Below are positions 1-13,590 of a stretch of 64,000 nt of DNA, in pieces (position 1 is the stretch's first letter; every line of letters begins with the position of its first letter). Where the stretch lies: contig NC_084886.1 of assembly GCF_958979055.1 (NCBI RefSeq), positions 12,758,654 through 12,822,653 on the forward strand, given 5' to 3'. The notes beneath the pieces were generated by a model. The model did not search any database and was not told the DNA's origin. It worked only from the letters and a program-made list of their open reading frames with translations. A program made the position numbers and the translations under genes. This DNA comes from Alnus glutinosa (Eukaryota > Streptophyta > Magnoliopsida > Fagales > Betulaceae).

Positions 1-2389
1 GACCTGCTTGGGAAAGGAACTTCTCCTTCCAGCCCAACATGAGTTTCTGTACTCGACCTTTGATGGAAGCAAAGGTACCGATTTTTGACCGCCCAACCAA
101 AGCTGGGAGCCCTAAATACCTGTCATAATTAGAGGATGTCGTGATACCTGCTGACTCATTGATAAAAGCTTTGAAGGCTTCCCTCGTATTGCGACTATAA
201 AAAATGGAGGTCTTGTGGCTATGCAACTTTTGGCCCGACGCCCCCTCGTACTTATGAAGAAGCTGCAAGTCATTCCCACATTCCATGAAATTCGCCCGAC
301 AGAATAATAGGTTGTCATCCGTAAACAATAAATGGCTTAGTTTTGCTCCCCTAGTTGATATTGGCACCCTTGAAATGAGTCCATTACATTCAGCCTGCTT
401 GAGCAAAGATGATAACCCTTTTGCGCACAGTAGGAAGAGGTAGGGAGAGAGAGGATCCCCTTGTCTAATATCCCTTGTAGGGATGATCCGTCCATAGGGA
501 GAGCCATTGATTAGCACTGAATAGGAGACAGTCTTCACACATTGCATGATTCGGCCTATCCATGAATCGGCAAATCCCAGCTTATACATGATAGCCCGCA
601 AGAAGTCCCATTCCACCCTATCGTATGCCTTGCTCATGTCGAGCTTTACAGCCATGTACCCTTTCTTCCCCCCTCATCCTCGTGTGCATGGTATGGAGTG
701 CCTCATAAGCCACTAATATATTATTAGTGATTAAACGGCTAGGTACGAAAGAACTTTGGAATTGAGAGATAACCGAAGGAAGCACCTGCTTTAATCTATT
801 TGCTAAAGCTTTAGCAATGATTTTGTATAGTACGTTGCATAGACTGATGGGGCCTGAAATCGCTCATAGATAAAGCAGGAGAAATTTTGGGAATTAAAGC
901 TATGTAGGTAGAATTAACAGAGGAAGCCATTTTACCATTATTAAGAAAGTCCAAAGTCGCTTGTCTCACTGAGGCCCCGATCGTTTGCCAATGCTTTTGA
1001 TAGAAACTCACATCAAACCCATCAGGCCCGGGGCCTTCAGTGGACTCATTTGTGCCAGCGCACAGTCAACTTCCTCATGATCAAATGGCTTCATTAAACA
1101 CTCATTCATGGCTGGAGTGACTTTGGGAACTACAGCAGACAAACATTCCTCAAGGTCAACCACCCCTTCTGTTGAAAACAACTGCTGAAAATAGGAGGAA
1201 AAAGCTCGCCCCATGTCATCCTGGTCCGACCATGTTCCCCCTTCAGTATCTGTAATCAAGTCAATTGAATTGTTTCTGCGCCGCTGGTTTGCCCAAACAT
1301 GGAAGAACTTAGTATTACGGTCCCTGTTCTTAAACCAATTCCTCTTCGCTCTTACTTTCCACCTCACGTCTTCCATTTCCAGCAAAGCATCAATGTCCCT
1401 CTGCAAAGTTTTGATCGCCTCCACGTTTCCCGGATGTTTATCATGCTGCATTATTTCCATGCGCTTAGACAACATGCGGATTGTTCGGCTGGTGTTACCA
1501 TATTTGGCTGAACTCCAAGAAGATAAAGCCTGTTTGTAGTTTTCTAACTTTAAGATGACTTCGTCCATTGTACCCTCAGCTGCAACCTCCGAGTCCCATG
1601 CAGCACACACAATCTCTTTACTTTCATCATCAAGGTTCCAGCAAGCTTCATACTTGAAAGGTCGAATCCCTCTCCTATTGGATCGGGGATAATCAAAACA
1701 TATCCACAGAGGCTTATGGTCCGAACTGCGAGTAACAAGGACTTCTACCAAGACATCAAGAAAACGAGAGGTCCAGCCTGGGTTGGCCAGGGCGAGATCA
1801 AGTCTAGCCTTTATAAATTCTTCAGGACTCCTCTTGTTTGTCTACATGAATTTAGGTCCCCTGCATCCAAGATCAGCTAGGTTACAGTTTGACAAAGTAG
1901 AGCTAAACTTCTCCATGTGACTAACCGGCCTAGGATTGCCCCCCACCTTCTCACTGTGTTCCACAATATCATTGAAATCTCCGGCACATAACCAATCCTG
2001 GGATGCAGGGTGCTTAAATGTTGTAACAAATGCCAGGCTTCTTCTCGCTTGTTCCTCTCCGGATGACGGTAGAAACCCGTAAACACCTATAAAGAGTTTG
2101 AATCGGACAAAGTGATTTTGGCTGAGATGTGCCTTAGTAAATAATTGAGGACTTCCACCTCCCTGTTATTCCTCCACAGCAGAGCAAGGCCCCCACTTTT
2201 TCCCACAGGTTCCACCGTGAAGCAACCCTCAAAACCGAGCCATCCCTTTATTTTTTGTAAATAAGGATTTCGCATCTTGGTCTCCATTAAAAATACAAAG
2301 TTGGGTTTTTTCTCCTTCATCAAGAGACGAAGGTCTCGAACTGCGCAAGGGTTCCCCAACCCTCGGCAGTTCCAACACAGGGAACTCAT
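1..2389 (-). pseudogene. LINE ORF2: endonuclease/reverse transcriptase, broken and partial
   Basis: ORF2 polyprotein remnant. It starts with the typical plant L1 endonuclease opening (MSSLCWNCRGLGNP), followed by ETKM and GGLALLW motifs to about 2087. A frameshifted piece (FTGFYRHPERNKREEAWHLL) lies at 2086-1990. The segment at 1751-1008 carries the SDHKPL endonuclease box and the linker before the reverse transcriptase, ending MSPLKAPG. Another frame resumes at 1011 with FYQKHW and IALIPK. The FTDD catalytic box is near 310. The C-terminal part is outside the window. Multiple frameshifts show it is non-functional. Confidence 0.85.
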
Positions 2390-4115
2390 TTTTGCTGGCG
2401 GGGCTGTTCCACAGCCTCCGCCACTGCCAAATTATCCTTCAGAACACCCAGGTCATACCTTGGTTCCTTAGAGGGATGAGAATTGGCTTGGTCACCTCCC
2501 AAAAGTTGTGAGAAAGACCGCTTCTCCGGTAGACTTTGTTCCTCTGCCTCAGAGCATCGATGAGGGGAGCTACCACTACGAGCCAGCTGTTTCCAGACTT
2601 TGACATTTCTCACTCCCAAACGTTCCCCTGTAGAATCTCCAGATCCTCTATCAATCACCTCCTGCCTTTTCACCTCTAGAGCTTTCTGTCGATTGTCGTA
2701 TGGCCCTCGAGGATGGGAGGAAGAAGCTGAGATGACACTGGGAGCTTCTGGAGCACACTCCACAGTACATGCAACGTACTTAGGAGAAGTTTGATCTTGG
2801 TCTGTCACCCGTGGGCCACTTTCCTCTTGCTCCCACCTACGATTGTAATTCCCCTCTTTGGGCCTACAAGGAAGGCCCATTTTGGGGACTGGCCTTTTCG
2901 GGCCGACCACCTCCCTAGGATTACTTGATTTAGGTTTTCAATTCAAAACAGGTTTATAATTCCCCATATCCGTTACTCCTTTGGAACGCCTTCCTCCCGC
3001 TGAAGAATCCTGTGTCTTTCCTTTTACATTTTTCCCATAACGGTCACCTCGAGATACTCTAGGGTTTCCATTTTGGGAGGTATCACGCGCCTTCTTTCTG
3101 TGATCCTGAGATTCATGGCTGGAATTCCCAGATTTTGTGCTTCTTTCCTTCGGGGGAGGTGAATCTCTAGCTGAACCTTCTTGCGGACATGGCTTCTCCG
3201 CCGTCTGAGAGGTAAAGTTAGGGGCCATCGCCGCCATAACGTCAACTTCCGCCTCTTCCGAAATATGACGAGCTTCTTCAGCCCTCAGCCATGCTCCCCA
3301 AGCTAGGTTACCATCATAATGCGTAGCTAGAGGTGATGCTTTCGCTGGACACCCTTTATTATCATGAAGAATCCGGCCACATCTATAACAAAAATCAGGG
3401 AGCTTCTCATACCTCATTGACACCCAGCATGATATGCTGGATATAATGAGAGGCCGTCCCCTCTCCAAAGGATTGTACAGATTGATAGCCACCCTGATTC
3501 GGAGAAACCGTCCCCAACCAACATCATCCTCTGCCACTGCCACCTCCTCAACGTTACCCAGAGTTCCTCCTATTTTTAAGCCAATCCCTCTGTTCATGCA
3601 GCCCAAGGGCATGTCATGGATCTGAACCCAAATGGGGGACAGTGAGAAGTCCATCTGAGATAGGGGCACCCATCCGTCAAACTCATTCAACACCAAGATG
3701 GTACGGGCATAGGACCATGGTCTCCCCGCCAGAACCCTCTGTTTGTCACTCAATAGTGAAAGTTTGATCAACCAGAGATTTGGTTGGATTTCCTTGAAGA
3801 AAACCCGCCCCTCCACTTTCCAGATTCTCACCATTGTAGCCTTGAAGGCCTCCTAGCTTGTTAATCTTTTTGGCCACACCTAGCCTTCCGACCAGACACA
3901 ATTCTCCCTTGGACCGCAGCTCCACCGTTTCTTCATCTTCAATAAGAATTCCTTGTTTCTCACCCCTGTTCAGAGGGACAACTCGACTTGATTCCCCATA
4001 CTTTAATTTTCTGCCATACCAACCCCTTTGGAGAAACTTAGGGGAATAGAGAAAGATGGGACCAGTAAAACTCCTACTCCGGTGACCAGGAGGAGACTAT
4101 TCCGGCATCCCTAGG
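2386..4115 (-). pseudogene. LINE ORF1: nucleic-acid-binding DUF4283/zinc-knuckle protein, broken
   Basis: ORF1 protein of the LINE, which in the family coats element RNA. The body at 3834-2938 (298 residues) contains a DUF4283-like N-terminal part (GRPWSYARTILVLNEFDGW) and a perfect CCHC knuckle, C-x2-C-x4-H-x4-C, in CYRCGRILHDNKGC. Two lesions are visible. An N-terminal stretch (ELCLVGRLGVAKKINKLG, about 3850-3910) is one frame off, implying a 1-bp indel near 3850. A single in-frame TGA at 2940-2938 separates the body from its own C-terminal tail, which continues in the same frame to 2386. The tail is polar and low-complexity. The ORF1 stop overlaps the ORF2 start as ATGA. Confidence 0.75.
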
Positions 4116-4235
4116 TCTCGTCACAGGAAGAGAACCCTAGAGAGAAGAGTCATTCTCATTGTGCTACATTTATCATGGTTTAATTATATGTATCCTAAAA
4201 TTCTTAAGAATTTCAAGAGCATGCAATTATTAAAT

Positions 4236-4418
4236 GAGTAATGATTCACTACCACCTAAATATACAATTTTTCACCACATTATCTATGTGGCAAGGTGGT
4301 CCCCTACTAACTTTAGAATTTTTTTATTTTTAAAAAATAAAATAAAGTGGAGGACCACCTTGCCACATAGACAAGGTGGTGAAAAGTTGTATATTTAGGT
4401 GGTGAAGAATCATTTCTC
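4236..4418. mobile_element. Hairpin MITE, family 1 (about 183 bp)
   Basis: Near-perfect inverted repeat: the left arm begins GAGTAATGATTCACTACCAC and the right arm, read in reverse, begins GAGAAATGATTCTTCACCAC. Both continue through TATGTGGCAAGGTGGTCC to an AT-rich loop. The paralogous block C has uninterrupted sequence at the matching place (about 25690-25700), so this is an insertion made after the A/C duplication. A second copy lies at 41430-41613 and a truncated one at 28891-29014. The exact target duplication is ambiguous, perhaps TTA. Confidence 0.8.
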
Positions 4419-4484
4419 TTATTAAAATAGTTTAAATGAATACTAAGATTTTGCCAAGTCAATCATTTTGCGGCAAAAATAAAA

Positions 4485-5138
4485 GGGATAATTGCACCGT
4501 TGGTCCCTGTGGTATGCCATAATTATTTTTCACTCCCTATGGTTTAAAAAGTGTATGGGAGGTCCCTGTGATATGCAATAATTACGTTTTACTTCCTGGG
4601 TCAATTTTCCGTCCATCATTTTGACAGAATCTGTTAACCCTACACGTTAGCGCCACGTGTCGTTGGCGACACGTGTCCATCTTCATAAAAAAAATAAATT
4701 TATTAATAAATAAATAATTTTTTTTTAAAAAAAAAACGAAAAAAAAAGAAAGAAAACTGGCAGGCAAGGGGTGGCCGCACGACACCCCCAGAGGCTGCCA
4801 GGGGTGGCCTAGCCACCCCCTTGCCACCTTTTTCCTTTTTTTTTTTTTTTTTTGAATTTTAATTTTTTTCAAAAAAATAAGTATTTTTATTTATTTTTTA
4901 ATAAATTTATATTATTTTATTAAGATGGACATGTCAGAGCCACGTGTTGCCAATAAGATGGCGACATGTGGCACTGACGAGGCATTTGACGGAATCTGTT
5001 ACAATTTTTAATGGAATTTTACTGTAGGGATTGATTTGTAATTATTGCATATCACAGGGACCTCCCATGTACTTTTTAAACCATAGGAAGTGAAAAATAA
5101 TTACGGCATACTACAGGGACCAACGGTGCAATTATCCC
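4485..5138. mobile_element. Non-autonomous Mutator-like TIR element, 654 bp, 9-bp target duplication
   Basis: Long terminal inverted repeats begin GGGATAATTGCACCGTTGG and end as the reverse complement, CCAACGGTGCAATTATCCC. Flanks carry an exact 9-bp direct repeat AAAATAAAA (4476-4484 and 5139-5147). Block C holds the empty site with a single copy of that 9-mer at 25745-25753, confirming both ends. The middle is A/T-rich and codes for nothing. A 9-bp duplication and long TIRs fit the Mutator superfamily. Class assignment rests on these structural features because the element carries no transposase. Confidence 0.85.
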
Positions 5139-5159
5139 AAAATAAAATTACAAGAATGG

Positions 5160-5855
5160 GATTGCTACTCCACTCAAAGAGGGGGCTGACCACTCCAAAT
5201 ACACTTGAAAGTGGCTTGATCACTCAAAACTCTTGAGGCCGGGATTACCAAGCACCTCATAAGTCTTGAAGGTGATCAACCACTCCCCAAAAGGTTTTGG
5301 GAACGGCTAAACCAATCAAAAAAACTCATATGGGACCGACTAACCCCCATAAGTCTTGGGAGGGAGATTGACCACCTCCTTAAGCCCTTGAGGGGAGGTG
5401 GTCCAGTCACCTTTCAAGGCTTATGAAGGTGGTACCGACTACTTTTTTGGGATGACCAACCATCTCCACAAATTTTAAGGGATGGTGCACGCATCCAACA
5501 TTTTTAGGTATTGGCTAAGGAAAACATTTCTTGTAAGTTTCTTTTATTCAAGATGGATGACTAGAAAAATTTTAAAATTACAAGCAGGAGATTCTAATAC
5601 GAACCTTTAAACCTTCATGCTTTTTTGTTTATACTATTCCTCCCTTAAAAACCCTCTTTTACCATCTCCTTCTTTTGGAATACTTCAATAGTCAAAATAT
5701 ATAAACATACGTTTTGTGGCATGATAGTTTGTCAAACAAATTTCTAGCATTATGAGAAGCTGTCTTTCTATTTTAAATCAAAGTTCTCAATCAAAACCAT
5801 TGCTTAACCTTTTATTGCAATGGGTAATCTTTTCCTATTACATTGTGTTAAGCAG
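5160..5855 (+). repeat. Degenerate short-repeat array in WAKL last intron (copy A)
   Basis: Intronic sequence upstream of the kinase exon. It is made of imperfect alternating motifs of the type 'accactcc' and 'cttgagggtggt', about 30-40 bp apart and in both orientations. Related stretches occupy the same position in copies B (about 22130-22500) and C (about 25770-26100), so the array predates the triplication. It ends at a splice acceptor (TTAAGCAG, 5849-5855 region). No coding content was recognised. Confidence 0.55.
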
Positions 5856-6991
5856 GTATCAGCAGTGGCTTTGGGCTATTGGTTCTACTTGTTGGTGGAT
5901 GGTTATCTTACAAAGTGGTAAAGAAAAGGAGGAGGATTAAACAAAAGAAAAAGTTTTTCAAACGAAATGGTGGTTTATTATTACAACAGCAATTATCTTC
6001 ACATGAAGCCAATGTTGAAAACACCAAATTGTTTAACTCAAAAGATTTGGAGAAGGCCACTGACCATTTTAATGTAAATAGAATACTTGGCCAAGGAGGA
6101 CAAGGTATTGTTTACAAAGGCATGTTGACAGATGGAAGAATCGTTGCTGTGAAAAAGTCCAAGGTAATTGATGAAGGAAAACTTGAAGAATTCATTAATG
6201 AAGTTGTCATACTTTCACAAATTAACCACAGGAATGTGGTTAAACTAATTGGTTGTTGTTTGGAGACAGAAGTTCCTATGCTAGTTTATGAATACATTCC
6301 TAACGGAACTCTTTCCCAATATGTTAATGGCCAAATGGAGGAGTTTCCACTAACATGGGATATGCGCTTACAAATTGCAACAGAAGTTGCAGGAGCTCTC
6401 TTCTACCTACACTCAGCAGCTTCCTTGCCTATTTATCATCGGGATATTAAGTCTACAAACATACTCTTAGATGATAAATTCAGAGCTAAAGTAGCTGACT
6501 TTGGGATTTCAAGAAACATCGCTGTTGATCAAACTCACTTAACCACACTAGTGCATGGCACTTTTGGATACTTGGACCCTGAATATTTTCAATCAAGTCA
6601 GTTTACAGAAAAAAGTGATGTTTATAGTTTTGGTGTTGTCCTTGCTGAGTTGTTAACTAACGAAAAAGCGATTTCTTCAACAAGAACACAGGAATCCAAA
6701 AGTTTAGCCACATATTTCATTAAATCGATGGAGGAGAACAATTTGTTTGATATTATTGATAGTCGAGTTTTGAAGGAAGGTAAGAAAGAAGAGATCATTG
6801 CGGTCGCGAACCTTACAAATAGGTGCCTAAACTTAAACGGGAAGAAACGACCTACAATGAAAGAAGTCGCAATAGAGTTGGAGGCAGTTCAAATGTTGCA
6901 AAAAACTCCTAACCTTCAACAAAACTATGAAGAGCTTCAAGATGTCCAAGCAAAAATGTATGAGCCACAATATGAATTAGTATTTTTTTAA
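5856..6991 (+). CDS. WAK-like receptor kinase, last exon only (transmembrane plus intact kinase), copy A
   Basis: Final exon of a wall-associated-kinase-like receptor kinase, which in the family signals from the cell wall through a cytoplasmic Ser/Thr kinase. It follows a good acceptor (AAGCAG) and opens in phase 1 with a membrane segment ([18 protein letters not shown]) and a basic stop-transfer stretch. Counting from 5879, the kinase shows the glycine loop GQGGQG (71-76), catalytic Lys in VAVKK (92), HRD (187-189), DFG (207-209) and [10 protein letters not shown]. All catalytic residues are present. The C-terminus is odd: relative to copy B about 60 bp are missing just after YEP, so the frame reads into former 3' UTR and ends ELVFF. 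No ectodomain exons lie upstream; a LINE and two MITEs occupy that space. It may be a truncated, unexpressed copy despite the intact kinase. Confidence 0.6.
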
Positions 6992-7732
6992 TGTAATGTT
7001 GTAAGCTACATCACTTTACTTGGTACCATACACATTATTGGACCCCAATTTTACTATCCTAACTCAGTTACGTGCCTTTAGGGGTCCACAAACAATCAAT
7101 TATTGCATGTAAATTTTTCAAAATGAAGGGAGAAGAAAAATGTGAAAGCTGCCGAGGATTAAAAAACCAAGATCTTGCATGATGGGCACTTCACTTGATT
7201 TTGATAAGGTAAACTCATGCACTTGGAGCTTCGTGTCGAGGCTCTGTCACGCCTTTTCGCTTTAGTTTGTCTAACACTTTTAATGATACTGCTTAATAAA
7301 TACATAACAGAAGAGGAACTTCACTCCTAGTGAAAAATTTCAATCAACTGACAGAACCGAGTAACGACAGGACATGTAAACAAATTGCTGAATTAGAAAA
7401 TAAACTTCATTAGGGTTTGAAAATTCCATGACACGAGGAAATGGTGGCAAAGTGAAGACATTTTGAATAACTCTTCAAGACTTACATTACATATTGTTCT
7501 ACTTACAAAACCTTTGTAACTACAAATACCCAATCTTATAACCTCAATAAACAACCCATTTACCACCCACCACAGTGACTTCAGAACTTCTAACCTTCTT
7601 CTCTATGGATTGCCTTCACGAATGAACATTACCTGCTTCAACCAAGAACTTTGGCGGTTGTCAACGTTTTCTACAGTTTGTATGAGAAGGAATAAACTAG
7701 GAGAAGGTTTGAGCCTGTTTAAGGTCAAGAAT
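6992..7732. other. 3' flank of WAKL copy A, paralogous to 27600-28336
   Basis: Non-coding. It aligns by eye with the sequence after copy C (shared ATGTAATGTTGTAAG, CACGCCTTTTCGCTTTAG and ACCCAATCTTATAACCTC). No ORF or RNA gene was recognised. The similarity is interrupted at 7733 by a hAT-like insertion and resumes at 9142. Confidence 0.7.
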
Positions 7733-8234
7733 CAAGGACAGAGCTAGAAAATATTTTGAACATGAGCCAAACCGCTAAGGCATAAAGTTGATACGGTCGA
7801 TTCGATACATTTTGAAGTTTTACTGTCCAAACATTAAAGTACCATGATTGACGACGAGTGGGCAACACGCGCAATAATTTTTCTCTTCTTTCCACTCCAG
7901 GTCAGCTTCCATCTTGACTGTCCACACCAACTTACAGATTATTATTTAGGGGACTGATCCCTGCTCTACAGGTTGTGCACAACCCACTCATATTGGTGGG
8001 ACCCACTCACTCACATCGATCCCACCAATGTGAGTGGTTGTGCAGGGAGCTTTTTCCTATTCATTAAATAGTGGGCCCGAAAAGGGATCCAACAAATATT
8101 ACTGAAACTAAAAAACCTAAAAAACGTAGAGTTATAACCAAAAAACAATAAAATATACGAAGGCGAATATTTCAATGTCTGAATCTAAAACTAAAAAAGT
8201 CCAACTCGATTCAGCTGAGTCCTATACACTGCCC

Positions 8235-8270
<36 letters not shown>

Positions 8271-9141
8271 CCACAAGTGGCCTCATCTCCTCCCTCCTCC
8301 TCAACCAGGCCTTACCAAAACCCATCTCTACAGTGAGAGAACGATCACATTTTTTGTGTATATTTTCTTTCTAAAACACTGCTTTTCCTTTTTATTGTTT
8401 GAGAGAGTGGTGTAATGGGTTTTCTGGTTTAATTGGAAATTTAGAGAAGATCTAGATGGAAATGGAAGAAGGAAATTCAAATGGATTGATTTAGAAATGA
8501 AAATACAGAAAAGAGGCAAATTCGAGGATGCCAATCCCTCCAAAACACAATTCAATTCAATTCTCAAGTTCCAATAATATTTCTACTGATTGGGCTTATA
8601 TACTGCCCTTACCCAGCTTTATTACAAAACGCCTGAAATAGCCCTAAAATGACTTCGCTGGTTATTTAGTCAAAACGACTAGCTTTCCTTCATAAAACAC
8701 ACTAAAGCCTTTAAGCTCCAAAGCGTTGTCGTTTCATCCGCATGAGGGAGACTCAGCTGTCTCCCACACAAAAGAACTTCCACCATTTTCTGCCACGTAG
8801 CTTCCCTTCACACGACAACCTTATATCCCTAGACTTCTCCAAGCTTGCACATGCCTTCGTTCTTCCCCAAATCCCTTCTCAGCCAAGCTTTTGTAAAATG
8901 CCCGTGACAAGTGGTGTCTGAATGGCTTCTACGTTGCCACAATGTTCAATCACGGGAGCCACCAAGGCGTACCAAAACTAGCAGTACCCACAAAACCAAC
9001 ACCATCATCCCTTGAAAAACCACCGCCAAAGCAAACAACAGAGCCGCCGCTTTTGGGCCAATACCACCACCGCCTCTTGAATTTTTTTTTTCAAGAAATT
9101 TGAGAGGGGGGGGGGGGGGGGCATGGCTTCCTCCATCACTG
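7733..9141. mobile_element. hAT-like non-autonomous element, about 1.4 kb
   Basis: Insertion defined by comparison with block C, whose uninterrupted site is TCAAGAAC at 28329-28336. Here the flanks are TCAAGAAT (7725-7732) and TCGAGAAC (9142-9149), an aged 8-bp target duplication. The ends, CAAGGACAGAGCTAG and (reverse complement of the right end) CAGTGATGGAGGAAGCCATG, resemble the common plant hAT terminus CAGTGGCGGAGC. Inside are a CT microsatellite (about 8239-8266), a short hairpin (about 7955-8055) and a poly-G tract (about 9104-9121). No transposase frame is present. Confidence 0.65.
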
Positions 9142-10875
<1,734 letters not shown>

Positions 10876-10959
10876 TGTCGGCCATATATGCCCATTCCTG
10901 GCCTGTGTCCCAAAAATGGCAGTTCCTGTCCGTCTTTGATTTCCTCTTAATAGATCACC

Positions 10960-11347
10960 TCACATGATGCTACAACTAGCCAAATTATTCGTGACACTAA
11001 CCCTGAACTCCAATGCTTGAAATGCGGTCCACCATCTACTCTGAAAGCGAAATTATATATACAAGAAATATAACTGGAAAATCAATTGCATACCCACCAA
11101 ATTTTTCTTTTTCTTGTTTTTTTTTTCCCAAGTAAATGGGATACAGATCAGTTGTAGTACGTGTTGGTAGCCATTAATCTTCCCTGAAAATGATTTTGGA
11201 GGTATATATATATATACAGATGTCGAATTATTACTAAATGGGAACAATTGAAGAACAAATTAAGAAGTAGAAAAAGAAGAAGAGTAGCTAGACACAAAAA
11301 TTTACCCTTCCAGGTGCATTTGAAACAAAAGGTCGTGGAACTAGTGC
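10960..11347 (-). pseudogene. EF-hand/ZZ gene fragment E1 (exons 2 and 3 only)
   Basis: Two exons matching the complete gene at 48379-49331. Exon 2 (11347-11306, 42 bp) reads ALVPRPFVSNAPGR and keeps a GT donor. Exon 3 (11040-10960, 81 bp including TGA) reads SRWWTAFQALEFRVS and ends ASCSIM. Both lengths equal those of the intact paralogue. The large first exon with the EF hands and ZZ finger is absent; block A loses paralogy near 12000. The fragment is carried along as the 3' end of the duplicated segment. Confidence 0.75.
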
Positions 11348-11761
11348 CTCCATTTAATATTAAATAGGGTCAATACATCACGTACGATTTGATTGGGTTG
11401 ATAATATAAAACAAAAATTAAAAAAAAAATTAATTGGGTCGATAATATTCCAGCTGCATTTATATATATAATAGTAAGGTCAGTACTATAAATGCTTAAT
11501 TCACATGCAAATTGACGGAAAAAAATCGGCCTCTAGATTTTTCAAAATAACTTTACCATAGATCTAGTTCAATTGAAATCCTAATTACCACTATTTTTAA
11601 TTTTTTTTTTTGTCACTTTAGCATTTATTTTTTCGAATTAACGATGAGAAACTTCTTGCACATAACTAAACCACCTGCATCCTTAGCTATTCTTTATACG
11701 CACATGCGGATGTGGATGCGACTAGTAAAAATTATTATCTGCATACGCGACTGTAGATAGT

Positions 11762-11802
<41 letters not shown>

Positions 11803-12912
11803 CTTAATAAATTAACCAAAATTACGTTGTTTTGGATTAGGTATAGCTATGTAAAATTTACATTGGTTTGGTTTGCTAACTTGGTTGTGTTACTTTCTCA
11901 TATAATATTTGGGCACAAAAGGTAAAATTAATGTGAAATAAATATATTTTCAAAAAATTAAGACTTAAAAAAATTTTAAACAAGCTTAAAACACAAAAAA
12001 TCATCGCACCAATTAACAAAAGCAGGAAAAAGAAAGGATTCTTTCTTTTTTTGGTTTCTCTAAATCATGAGCATGTGTGCAACATGTCAATAAGCTGATT
12101 GCAACATCATAAGAGCTCACCTCCCATTTTTCAAGTTAACATCCAAGCCTAGCAAATTGGAATATGTAAGCCTTTTAACCAGCTGAACAGTTGAAGGCTT
12201 TCTGCACATCTCCAATCTCTACAACAAAGAAACCATGATATTCAAGAAATTTAATATTCCACACATATTAAAGAAGGAAGACTTATCAAGCAACTTGACA
12301 AAAATGCATGAAGTAGCATACCTCCTTCCACCAAAGTTAGAAAGATCCTTATCATTGGGGGAACCATTTAATGCTTTAAATTTCTTGGTGGTTTTTGAGC
12401 TTCCCTTCAAAACTTTCTGACCTTTGAAACAACAAATCCGCTCCAACTCTCTGCTGCTGTGGCTTTTAAAACAAAATCTCATGAATTAGATGTAAATCAA
12501 AACAGACAAAAGAAGGAAGAATTGAATTTTTTTTTTGATGAGGAAGAATTGAATATATATTAAGTACGATCAACAGCCACATGCATCATTTCAAGATTTT
12601 CTTTACCAGAATACTCTTCACATCTTAGAGTAACAGTGCTGTCTTCCTTTCCTCATCTCGACCACATCGTACCGTTTCAGCACTCACGCGTGGGATTATT
12701 ATCATCAACGGACAACGGTTGTACGTAGTAACGATTGTAAATTAGGTAAATCAAGTTGTCTGATTTTTCATCTTTTTCTATTAGCATCAGCGGTTGAGAT
12801 AATGATGTTTTAGCATTCAAAATCAATCCACGTACGTGGTTACTGATTTCCAAAACAGAAATATGTAATGTTATGATTTTTTTTTTTTTCTCTTTTTTAT
12901 CCTCTCTCAAAT

Positions 12913-13083
12913 GAGTAATGCTATAAATATATCGAGTGTCACTCTTGTATCCTTATAAAAATGAGGTAGCTTTTAAAATCATCATTGAGCTTGTGATTAA
13001 TCACTATTAAATTTTGATCAAACGATAATTTTAAAAGCCACCTTATTTTTTGAATGACACATGAAATACTTTTAGAATTACTC
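12913..13083. mobile_element. Hairpin MITE, family 2 copy
   Basis: Starts GAGTAATGCTATAAAT and ends TAGAATTACTC, with internal inverted pieces 'ttttaaaatcatcattga' and 'gataattttaaaagccacc'. A related half-unit follows to about 13226. Same family as 14145-14298 and 60205-60346. Confidence 0.6.
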
Positions 13084-13460
13084 CCTCTCAAAATTGATGT
13101 GACTTTTAAAATCATCATTGATTTTGGGATAGAACATTATTGAATTTTGATTTAATGACAATTTTAAAAACTGTATCAATTTTAGAAAGATAAAAAGAGG
13201 GCAAAAAAATAGTTTATAACATTACTCTGGAAATATATCGTACATGGACTTTTTAAGTGTTTATAATTCATTTGGGATTGCATTGAAAAATAGAGCTTTT
13301 ATTTTTAAAAAATAAATAAAATAGAGCTTTTGTTTATAAAAAAAAAAGTATAAATTTAGATTTTTCTTTTAATTTTTTTTTAAAAAATGATTTGCCTAGC
13401 ACAGCTTTTTATATAGTAAAAGTAATTTTTAAGCCTCTTAACGAAATCTGAAACGGATTT

Positions 13461-13590
13461 TTACTTCCAAGTGCACACTCTCTGCTGACGTGATAATAAA
13501 AATCACGATTAAATTTTGGATAGATCACCGTTAGATTTTTGATTCAATAGTGATTTTTACTGCTACGTTCAAAACGTACACTTGATAGTA
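13461..13590. mobile_element. Short hairpin MITE
   Basis: Arms TTACTTCCAAGTGCACACT and, reverse complement of the right end, TTACTATCAAGTGTACGTTT, around a loop with 'aaaaatcac...gtgatttttac'. Fragments with similar sequence occur near 18240-18340 and 20110. Confidence 0.55.

Larger units (their letters stand above)
1..4140 (-). mobile_element. L1-type LINE retrotransposon, degenerate, cut by left window edge
   Basis: A non-LTR retrotransposon read right to left: ORF1 (DUF4283-like region plus CCHC zinc knuckle), then ORF2 (endonuclease start, then reverse transcriptase). The reverse transcriptase F-x-D-D box is visible as FTDDNLLF at 302-325, and the endonuclease SDH motif (SSDHKPL) near 1710-1730. 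The 3' end with any poly(A) tail lies beyond base 1. ORF2 has several frameshifts (around 2090, 1880, 1750 and 1015), so the copy is dead. The 5' end is placed at about 4140-4190, where similarity to the downstream paralogous block begins. No target duplication can be tested because one end is missing. Confidence 0.9.

Noticed and set aside
12219-12482. 87-residue minus-strand frame
   Set aside because: No recognised motif, no signal peptide, no splice context; cannot be supported as a gene.
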